This document shows positions 1 through 5,721 of a stretch of DNA of 5,721 nucleotides, one piece after another; positions within the stretch are counted from its first letter, which is position 1; every line of letters starts with the position of its first letter. The notes beneath the pieces were generated by a model. The model saw only the letters and a program-made list of their open reading frames with translations, made no database searches and was not told the origin of the DNA. Source of the stretch: Bacteroidales bacterium (lineage in GTDB: Bacteria > Bacteroidota > Bacteroidia > Bacteroidales > UBA10428); contig DNTK01000159.1 in the NCBI GenBank assembly GCA_003508755.1, positions 1 to 5,721 on the forward strand, written 5' to 3'. The translations under genes and the position numbers were made by a program.

Positions 1-1633
1 CAACAACCCAGAAGTCTTTATTATGGGCCGAGTAATGAAATAGCAACCCAAACATTCCCAGAATAAAGGGCAATAAGAAATAGCGGTTGCGGGCTTTATG
101 ATTTTTAATTTCTTCGGGCATGTTCTTGCCTTTTCCAATGATGGCATTGTCGAATGCCTGAATACCGGTAATCCAGTTGCCGTTTAGCATTTCGCCATGC
201 CCCTGCACATCGTTCTGACGACCTGAAAAATTCCACATAAAATAGCGGAAATACATATGACCCAGCTGATATTTAATCAAATACCTGATATTGCTGGCCA
301 TGCTGGGTTTCTGTTTAGGTCGGTTACGATCGTATTGTGGATTGCCATTCCGATCCCTCACAGGATTACCCTCGGCATCAAGTCGGGCATGATATAAATC
401 TTTTTCTTTCAAATTAGCCCAGGTGAGGTATTCGTTTACATGATTATTATCGGGGCTCCACATCCTTGGGAAAAGGGAAGTATATTTATCGTCGTACTCG
501 TAAATGGTCTTTATATTGGTTACTTCATAGCGTCCGTTTCGTTGAGAATAGTACTTTTTCCCGTCCTTGAAACCGGTTACCGGCGCATTAAACATCTGAC
601 CTTTTAACAATGGGCGGTCGCCATATTGTTCTCTATTAAGATACGACTGCAGTTTAAAAATAGTATCCGGACTGTTTTCGTCCATAGGGGGGTTGGCCAG
701 TGAACGAATTACTATCATCGAATAGGATGAATAACCGATAATTATAACTGTTAGCATGAGCCATGCGGTATTCATAATTACCTGGCCCTTCTTCTGGGTA
801 ATATAAATGCCATATGCCAGGGAGCCAATTACCAGCGCTGCATAAAACAAGATCCCACTTTTATAGGGCAATCCGAATTGATTTACGAATAATAACTCGA
901 AAATACCACCCAACCAAACTAAACCTGGAATAATAACATATTGCACACCACCCAGAATGGCTCCACCTAATAAAAGTGCAAGAATAACACCATTGCGCGT
1001 AGTTTTATATTGTTTAAAGTAGATTACCAAGACAATAGCAGGTATTGCCAGCAAGTTCAAAAGGTGAACACCAATGGACAATCCCATGAGGTAAGCAATA
1101 AGAATCAACCAGCGATTGGCATACTTTTCACCGGCAATGTTTTCCCATTTTAGGATAGCCCAAAAAACCACCGCAGTAAAAAATGAGGACATCGCATATA
1201 CCTCACCTTCAACAGCCGAAAACCAAAAAGTATCAGAAAATGTATAAGCTAGTGCACCCACTAAACCACTGCCCAGAATGCCAATGAGTTTATAAGGTGG
1301 TAATTCTTCTTTACCAGTAATTTTAAGTGCCAGGTGGGTGATAGTCCAGAAAAGAAACATGATGGTAAATGCACTGGCCAGGGCCGACATAACATTCACC
1401 ATAAAAGCAACATTCTCAACATTGCTTCCTGCAAACAAGGTAAATACCCGGGCGATGATCATGAATAATGGAGCACCCGGAGGGTGACCAACCTGCAGTT
1501 TGTAGGCACTTGCTATAAATTCTCCACAGTCCCATAAACTCACCGAAGGTTCGGCGGTAAGGATATATGTTGCAGCTGCAATAAGAAAAACAACCCAACC
1601 TAATATGCGGTTGTAAAGCTTAAATGTGTTCAT
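1..1633 (-). CDS. DUF2723 / GT117-like multi-pass membrane glycosyltransferase, N-terminal part (cut by window edge)
   Basis: The reading frame runs open from an ATG at 1633-1631 down to base 1, giving 544 codons and no stop, so the C-terminal part lies outside. From memory, full-length family members are roughly 1,000 residues. The protein opens with a membrane helix (about residues 10-27), then the family hallmark EPSVSLWDCGEF (28-39) followed by VGHPPGAP (48-55); the Asp/Glu of WDCGE fit the first-loop acidic residues of GT-C glycosyltransferases. Further marks are FWFSAVEGEVYAM (136-148), several hydrophobic helices up to about 309, and the loop NPPMDENSP (314-322) with YLNREQYGDRP (331-341). 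The family is related to the PMT/TMEM260 O-mannosyltransferases, so transfer of sugar to exported proteins is a reasonable inference; donor and acceptor are not known. The ATG follows an A-rich leader (AGAAAAGA), as is common in Bacteroidota. A 124-base gap separates it from the TPR gene upstream, so independent transcription is possible. Confidence 0.9.
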   Translation of the reverse strand, partial: MNTFKLYNRILGWVVFLIAAATYILTAEPSVSLWDCGEFIASAYKLQVGHPPGAPLFMIIARVFTLFAGSNVENVAFMVNVMSALASAFTIMFLFWTITHLALKITGKEELPPYKLIGILGSGLVGALAYTFSDTFWFSAVEGEVYAMSSFFTAVVFWAILKWENIAGEKYANRWLILIAYLMGLSIGVHLLNLLAIPAIVLVIYFKQYKTTRNGVILALLLGGAILGGVQYVIIPGLVWLGGIFELLFVNQFGLPYKSGILFYAALVIGSLAYGIYITQKKGQVIMNTAWLMLTVIIIGYSSYSMIVIRSLANPPMDENSPDTIFKLQSYLNREQYGDRPLLKGQMFNAPVTGFKDGKKYYSQRNGRYEVTNIKTIYEYDDKYTSLFPRMWSPDNNHVNEYLTWANLKEKDLYHARLDAEGNPVRDRNGNPQYDRNRPKQKPSMASNIRYLIKYQLGHMYFRYFMWNFSGRQNDVQGHGEMLNGNWITGIQAFDNAIIGKGKNMPEEIKNHKARNRYFLLPFILGMFGLLFHYSAHNKDFWVV

Positions 1634-1757
1634 TCTTTTCTGGTGTATAGATTTTTCAGGCAGCTAATATAATCAATTAACTACTATCGCGAGACAACTA
1701 ATTGTTAAGGAATGTAAAAAAGAAGATATCGAAAGAGGGAAATTTGCAGTTATTTTT

Positions 1758-3593
1758 TTATTGAAGTTTGCAAATATAAATCTTTAAATCATTAGCTAGT
1801 TGAACATACAAATGGTCCTTTGGGAGATTTTGTTTGAAGCATGTTACAGCATTTGTAATATGTATTGTCGCCTCTTCAAAACGTTGTACATGGCAAAGAA
1901 CTGCTGCCAAATAAAAATTTAACAGCCCTGTTTCAAGATTCAAATTGTCATAATGGTTATTCTGGATACTTAAAGCTTTTTGGAAATATTCAATAGCTTG
2001 ATTATATTGACTTTTTCTGCTATAAATATGTCCTGTCAAAGTGTATATTGTAACAAATTGGATGTTTTCGGATGATATTAACTTATTTTTAATCTCATAA
2101 GCTTTATTAAGGAAATATTCAGATGAATCAATTTCATTTAAATCTAGATAGGTATATGAAATTTCTTCGTAAGTATCTGCAAGTAAGATTGGGTAATCCT
2201 TTAAGTTCTCGACAATACTTAAGGCTTTTCTATTATATTCAGCTGCCTTTTGTAAGTCATTAATTAATCTATAAGAAACCGCAATATTATTGTATGAAAC
2301 AACTAATTGCGGATCATTCTCACTAAGATACTTTTCCCTTGTACTTATTGATCTGTTTTGATAGGATAAGGCTTTATCAAAATCAAATTCGTTCTGGAAT
2401 ATTAGTGAGAGGCTGTTATATGTATTTGCAAGCCTTAGTGAGTTTTGACTAAGCTCATTTTCAAAAATATTAATAGCACTTTCATAATAGTATTCAGCAT
2501 TTTGAGCATCTCCAGTGATTCTAAGTAAATTGCCTAAATTTTCATATGAGATTGCAAGCTCATTTAGGTCACTATTTGGATTATTTTTCCTTATAAAAAT
2601 AGCTTTTTCTAAATACTTAAAGGAACTATCAATCATATCCAAATTCCTATAAGCAACTGCAACATTATTATAGGTTGTTGCTCGTCGTAGATCAAGAACA
2701 TCAAAATATTTGTCCTCAATTTTTATGACTTTATATAAGTAATTTAATGTGGTGTTATTCCTGTTAAGCAGTTTGTTTATATCTGCAGCTCTAATATAAT
2801 ATTTTCTAAGTGTTAGATAGTTAAGTTTACGTTGTTCAAAGATTTCAATTATTGATTCTATAGTCTTAAGTGCTTCCTGAAACCTATATTGGGTATAATA
2901 TAAATAGGATTTCATTTCTAGTGATTGAATAACCTTTATTTCAGAATCTTTTAACGGATAATTTGGATTGGTAATCTCACTATTATAAGATATCATTATT
3001 TTTAAAGCCGAATCAATATCATGTTCATTAATAATTAAATTAATACATTGTTTTATTTCATCAGGTGCATCTTCAACATTTGAAGCAGTAAGAAACTTTG
3101 AAAATTCAATTAATATATCACTTAGAACGTCATTCTCTTTTATTGCACTATCAATTGAATCTTGTAAATTTCCATTGTTATTGCTAAAATTGTTACTATT
3201 TCTAATTTCAGATTCCAATATTCCATTATATCTAAGAACCTCACGACTACGCTCACCCTCAATACATACAAATATTTTTAGGAAGAAACTATCTGGATCC
3301 TTTGGAAGATTTAGTTGCAAGGCATTTTCATTTACAACTTCTAAACGTCTTCCAGATTTATCTTTTCCTTGTATTGTAACAATTACAAAATCACCGGGTT
3401 GTTTGTGTGGATAGTATAATTCAAATGTGCCATCACTCAAAGAATAAAAATCATTTGCCCCATAAGAAGAAACACAAATATCTGAAGCAGGAATGGCTCC
3501 ACTATTGTTAAACTTTATAATTCCAATAAGTTTTGTTTGACAAAAACTAAAGGACCATGTAAATAATAATATTATTAGAATTATATCCCTCAA
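1758..3593 (-). CDS. Exported TPR protein with N-terminal carboxypeptidase-regulatory-like beta domain
   Basis: This 611-residue protein has no function I can name. Residues 1-18 are a Sec signal peptide (hydrophobic I4-F11, then SFSFC before Q19); there is no proper lipobox, so signal peptidase I cleavage is likelier than lipidation. Residues about 20-110 resemble a carboxypeptidase-regulatory/transthyretin-like fold: LIGIIKF opening strand, SDGTFEL (53-59), QPGDFV (65-70), LPKDPD (96-101) and the CIEGER block (110-115). This sequence of motifs matches, from memory, the head domain of many Bacteroidota TPR proteins. An Asn/Ser-rich linker (131-142) follows. From about 222 to the C-terminus the protein is helical TPR of the 42-residue kinesin-light-chain type; equivalent aromatic residues fall at Y266, Y308, Y350, Y392, Y434, Y475 and Y517. 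Such arrays bind peptides or proteins. The start is TTG, because an in-frame TAA lies two codons upstream and the signal peptide begins here. It overlaps the stop of the 247-residue gene by 4 bases, so the two are very probably co-translated. Its codons are AT-rich compared with the flanking genes. Confidence 0.85.
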   Translation of the reverse strand: MRDIILIILLFTWSFSFCQTKLIGIIKFNNSGAIPASDICVSSYGANDFYSLSDGTFELYYPHKQPGDFVIVTIQGKDKSGRRLEVVNENALQLNLPKDPDSFFLKIFVCIEGERSREVLRYNGILESEIRNSNNFSNNNGNLQDSIDSAIKENDVLSDILIEFSKFLTASNVEDAPDEIKQCINLIINEHDIDSALKIMISYNSEITNPNYPLKDSEIKVIQSLEMKSYLYYTQYRFQEALKTIESIIEIFEQRKLNYLTLRKYYIRAADINKLLNRNNTTLNYLYKVIKIEDKYFDVLDLRRATTYNNVAVAYRNLDMIDSSFKYLEKAIFIRKNNPNSDLNELAISYENLGNLLRITGDAQNAEYYYESAINIFENELSQNSLRLANTYNSLSLIFQNEFDFDKALSYQNRSISTREKYLSENDPQLVVSYNNIAVSYRLINDLQKAAEYNRKALSIVENLKDYPILLADTYEEISYTYLDLNEIDSSEYFLNKAYEIKNKLISSENIQFVTIYTLTGHIYSRKSQYNQAIEYFQKALSIQNNHYDNLNLETGLLNFYLAAVLCHVQRFEEATIHITNAVTCFKQNLPKDHLYVQLANDLKIYICKLQ

Positions 3594-4333
3594 TGTTTAC
3601 TGGTTTCCTTTCTAAGTCGTATTTCTTGTTTACCTGATAAAGGAAAGTATCTTTTTCTCTCCGTTATATAACCATCTTTTGATATCCGAAGAATGTAGTA
3701 ATCACGATCGTTGATGGGATACATTGTCTCAGGTAGCATAGCATTATATCTACCTGAGCTATCAGTATAAATTATTGTATCACTCTCGACCATTATTTTC
3801 ACATTAACCAAATAGTCATTACTAAATTCATCAATGACATATCCCTTAATATTGCCAAGCTTAATTTCTTTTCTAATCTTCAAATATATAGGATCACCAG
3901 TGAAAATAAATTCTTCTTCAGGATTCACTAAATCATATCCTGATATATTAGTTTTAATATTTATTTTTTCACCTTTAAATTTATTAGGAATTTCATTGAA
4001 TATTACGCTTTTATCTGATCCAATTTCTTTGATATCTCTATCATGTCCAAAGTCAATTATTATTTCACCCTTAAAAACACTTTCATCATTTTCTGTAATT
4101 GAGGTTACATAAATTGTGCATTGAAGAGTATTATCATTTCTAGTGATTTTTAGAATAGAGCTAATAGTCACAAATGCAAAGACAGCTATGATAAAAGTCA
4201 ACAAAATAATAAAATGTTGACGTTTAGTAAGCATTTTCCTTAAAGTGAGATTTTTAGTTCGGAAACCAATTACTAATAAAGATACATCAATGAGAAAAAG
4301 AATTATCTCTAACCAGAATGATAGTATTGACAT
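3590..4333 (-). CDS. Two-helix membrane protein with tandem periplasmic beta-sandwich domains; unknown function
   Basis: A 247-residue protein, first gene of the two-gene unit. Two hydrophobic helices are clear, about residues 5-24 and 40-62. The short loop between them (25-39) is rich in Lys and Arg, so by the positive-inside rule the loop is cytoplasmic and the C-terminal 185 residues face the periplasm. Residues about 69-155 form an all-beta-looking segment (CTIYVTS, GEIIIDFG, SVIFNEIP, INIKTNISGYDLVNP). Residues about 158-243 look like a carboxypeptidase-regulatory-like domain: GNIKGYVID (160-168), VNVKIMVESD (176-185), YTDSSGRY (189-196), ISKDGYI (217-223) and a closing strand IRLRK. From memory, this tandem pair is familiar in Bacteroidota proteins attached to membrane helices or effector-associated domains, often near TPR proteins. 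No catalytic motif is visible. The ATG at 4333-4331 has no strong ribosome binding site. Interaction with the TPR partner through the periplasmic domains is an inference. Confidence 0.8.
   Translation of the reverse strand: MSILSFWLEIILFLIDVSLLVIGFRTKNLTLRKMLTKRQHFIILLTFIIAVFAFVTISSILKITRNDNTLQCTIYVTSITENDESVFKGEIIIDFGHDRDIKEIGSDKSVIFNEIPNKFKGEKINIKTNISGYDLVNPEEEFIFTGDPIYLKIRKEIKLGNIKGYVIDEFSNDYLVNVKIMVESDTIIYTDSSGRYNAMLPETMYPINDRDYYILRISKDGYITERKRYFPLSGKQEIRLRKETSKH
3605..3611 (-). promoter_or_regulatory. Ribosome binding site for the TTG start of the TPR gene
   Basis: On the minus strand AAAGGAA lies 11 bases before the TTG codon at 3593-3591, inside the last codons of the upstream gene. 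The CATTGA junction places the TTG start over the TGA stop, an arrangement typical of translational coupling. This supports TTG as the true start. Confidence 0.5.
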
Positions 4334-4396
4334 TATGAATATGAATAATAAAGATTTGTAAGTTACCTGTTTTTATTAATAAAATGAATTTTTATT

Positions 4397-4425
4397 GGGG
4401 GTATTATTATCTTGTATTGTCGTTA
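4397..4425 (+). promoter_or_regulatory. Candidate ECF-type promoter for the sigma/anti-sigma operon
   Basis: Upstream of the sigma gene the plus strand reads GGGGGTATT at 4397-4405, then a 15-base spacer, then CGTTA at 4421-4425. This resembles the general ECF plan of a G-rich -35 element with an AA/TT tail and a CGT-type -10 element. Transcription would begin around 4430-4434, leaving a leader of only about 10-15 bases before the TTG start. If right, the sigma factor probably transcribes its own operon. This is pattern matching by eye; no transcript evidence exists here. Confidence 0.4.
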
Positions 4426-4443
4426 CATTAAAACAATCACATC

Positions 4444-5007
4444 TTGAAGAAAGAAGAAGACAAACTACTCTTAATACAAATTGCAAAGGGAAACAAAGAT
4501 GCCTTTAATACACTTTTTAGAAAGTATTACCAGCAGTTGGTAAGATTTGCCTTGGGCTATACTCACAGTGGAGAGAACGCCGAAGAATTGGTACAGGATA
4601 TAATGGTAAAACTTTGGGAGCAGGCTCCGGCATTAAAAATAGAGGTGTCGCTATTAGCCTATCTGTACACATCTGTGCGCAATAGAGCCCTTAACCAGAT
4701 AAAACACGAAAAGGTAATAAAACGCTATGCAGAGCAGCGCATAGCCGAAGAAAAGCAAAACCAACAGGTGGATGAAAATCCGGTGAATCTTTCCTATTTC
4801 AGGCAGCAACTTTTATTGGCGCTTGAAAAGCTGCCGTCGCGTTGTCGGGAAATATTTGAATTGGCCAAATTCGAAGGATTAAGTTATGATGAAATTGCAC
4901 AGCATTTAGGATTAAGTGCTAAAACGGTAGAAAACCAGATGGGGGTAGCGCTGAAAAAACTTCGGGAGGCAATGATGCCTGTGGTGCAAACTATTTACGA
5001 ATCTTGA
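4444..5007 (+). CDS. ECF RNA polymerase sigma factor, FecI-like (Bacteroidota type)
   Basis: A 187-residue sigma-70 family factor of normal ECF length that directs RNA polymerase core to target promoters. Region 2 spans about residues 20-90: FRKYYQQLVRFA (25-36) for core contact, AEELVQDIMVKLWEQ (46-60) for region 2.2, and YLYTSVRNRALNQIK (73-87) for -10 recognition. A short acidic/Gln-rich linker follows, then region 4 at about 120-174: LEKLPSRCREIFEL (127-140) and the helix-turn-helix LSYDEIAQHLGLSAKTVENQM (146-166, key residues E150, G156, S158, T161, V162) that reads the -35 element. The start is TTG: an in-frame TAA lies five codons upstream and the next ATG is inside region 2. No clear ribosome binding site precedes it. 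An anti-sigma gene follows after 11 bases. Activity is presumably held by that partner until an envelope signal arrives. The regulon is not visible here. Confidence 0.93.
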   Translation: MKKEEDKLLLIQIAKGNKDAFNTLFRKYYQQLVRFALGYTHSGENAEELVQDIMVKLWEQAPALKIEVSLLAYLYTSVRNRALNQIKHEKVIKRYAEQRIAEEKQNQQVDENPVNLSYFRQQLLLALEKLPSRCREIFELAKFEGLSYDEIAQHLGLSAKTVENQMGVALKKLREAMMPVVQTIYES

Positions 5008-5018
5008 ACTTTATTGAA

Positions 5019-5721
5019 ATGAATGATAATACACCATATGAATTAATGGCAAAGCTATTTGCCGGGAACATTTCCGATAAAGAGAAAACAACACTTGAGG
5101 TTTGGAGGGATGAATCGGAAGAAAACAAAGTGATTTTTAATCATATCAAAGCTTCCTGGGATATAAGTACACCACCAGATCATGCTATTGATTTGGAAGC
5201 AGCACTTAAAAAAGTCAGCGGACGTTTGGATGCTCAAAATAAACCAAGAAAATTAGCTCCGTGGCTTAGTCTTGCAGCTGCCGTATTGCTTGTATTTGGT
5301 CTTTTTGCTATTATTCGAAATGTTGTCTTGGCTCCAGGAATGGTGGAGCTATCAACAATTGAAAATGAAGTTAAGGAAACCCATACCCTGCCAGATGGTA
5401 GCATAGTAACACTTAATGCAGGTTCCATGCTTAGCTATACGAAAGAATTCAATAAAAATGAAAGGCGCTTAAGGTTCAGCGGCGAAGCTTATTTCGATAT
5501 CAAAACGGATTCTTTGATTCCTTTTGTTATTGAGACTGGCAAGACTGAAACAAGGGTAGTGGGAACCGCTTTTAACCTTATTGCCAGGGCCGACAGCAGT
5601 GTGCAGGTTATTGTTACCAAAGGACTGGTTTCTCTGAAGCTTACCGAAAACCATTCCGAAACAATTCTGCTGGAAGCAGGGCAGGTTGGTGAATACGAAC
5701 CCAGGTTGAGACAGATTAATA
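5019..5721 (+). CDS. FecR-like transmembrane anti-sigma factor, N-terminal part (cut by window edge)
   Basis: The frame is open from ATG 5019 to the window end (234 codons), so the C-terminus, usually a DUF4974-type domain in this group, is missing. Residues 1-75 form the cytoplasmic helical region that binds the sigma factor (YELMAKLFAGNISDKEK at 7-23, then VWRDESEEN and SWDIS). A single membrane helix follows at about 81-99. Residues from about 105 are the periplasmic FecR domain, with its signature blocks HTLPDGSIVTLNAGS (122-136), RRLRFSGEAYFDI (149-161), PFVIET (168-173), VVGTAFNL (180-187) and VTKGLVSL (199-206). In the known FecIR pathway this domain senses an outer-membrane TonB receptor and controls the sigma factor. 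It follows the sigma gene by 11 bases, so the two form an operon. The receptor or polysaccharide-uptake genes would be expected just downstream, outside the window. Confidence 0.93.
   Translation, partial: MNDNTPYELMAKLFAGNISDKEKTTLEVWRDESEENKVIFNHIKASWDISTPPDHAIDLEAALKKVSGRLDAQNKPRKLAPWLSLAAAVLLVFGLFAIIRNVVLAPGMVELSTIENEVKETHTLPDGSIVTLNAGSMLSYTKEFNKNERRLRFSGEAYFDIKTDSLIPFVIETGKTETRVVGTAFNLIARADSSVQVIVTKGLVSLKLTENHSETILLEAGQVGEYEPRLRQIN

Noticed and set aside
1416..1598. Short minus-strand frame of 60 codons
   Set aside because: It lies out of frame inside the well-supported DUF2723 coding sequence and has no family features.
1662..1700. Bacteroidota-type promoter (TTG ... TATATTAG) for the DUF2723 gene on the minus strand
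   Set aside because: The -7-like box has a mismatch to TAnnTTTG and the spacing of 23 bases is longer than the usual 19-21.
1742..1775. Inverted ATTTGC / GCAAAT around the TPR stop codon as a terminator
   Set aside because: The stem is only 6 pairs, AT-rich, with a 22-base loop, and is not followed by a clear T tract; it could be chance.
3537..3545. Lipoprotein signal at C18 of the TPR protein
   Set aside because: The residues before the Cys are F-S-F, which does not fit a lipobox; ordinary signal peptidase I cleavage before Q19 is likelier.
3175..4112. Plus-strand frames at 3175-3414 and 3834-4112
   Set aside because: Both are antisense to the two-gene unit, with composition expected from the reverse complement of AT-rich coding DNA.
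1634..4443. Flanking direct or inverted repeats marking a mobile element around the two-gene unit
   Set aside because: Comparing the two intergenic regions by eye showed no shared repeat, and no transposase or integrase is present.
5055..5654. Three short minus-strand frames at 5055-5237, 5234-5428 and 5469-5654
   Set aside because: They are antisense to the clearly recognised FecR-like coding sequence.

Overview
The window looks like chromosomal DNA from a member of the Bacteroidota. The evidence is a DUF2723 (glycosyltransferase family 117-like) membrane protein, a FecI-type ECF sigma factor paired with a FecR-type anti-sigma factor, flavobacterial-style signal peptides, A-rich leaders in place of strong Shine-Dalgarno sequences, and two TTG start codons. 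I cannot fix the order or genus.

Layout. (1) Positions 1-1633, minus strand: the N-terminal 544 codons of the DUF2723 multi-pass membrane protein, cut by the window edge. (2) Positions 1634-1757: a 124-base AT-rich spacer. (3) Positions 1758-4333, minus strand: a tight two-gene unit. The first gene transcribed encodes a 247-residue protein with two transmembrane helices and two tandem beta-sandwich-like domains. The second, which overlaps it by 4 bases and starts with TTG, encodes a 611-residue exported protein with an N-terminal beta domain and about eight TPR units of 42 residues. (4) Positions 4334-4443: a 110-base divergent intergenic region with a plausible ECF-type promoter on the plus strand. 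(5) Positions 4444-5721, plus strand: the ECF sigma factor, then the FecR-like anti-sigma factor, cut by the right edge.

How the genes may work together. The sigma/anti-sigma pair follows the well-known FecI-FecR plan, in which an envelope signal releases the sigma factor; its target genes lie beyond the window. The two-gene unit is the least explained part. Both products appear to face the periplasm and both carry beta domains of a general type I remember from Bacteroidota TPR and effector-associated gene clusters. No enzymatic effector is visible in either. Their base composition is clearly more AT-rich in the stretches I counted than that of the flanking genes, which suggests an accessory cassette between a conserved glycosyltransferase gene and a signalling operon. 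The function of this pair is unknown to me.
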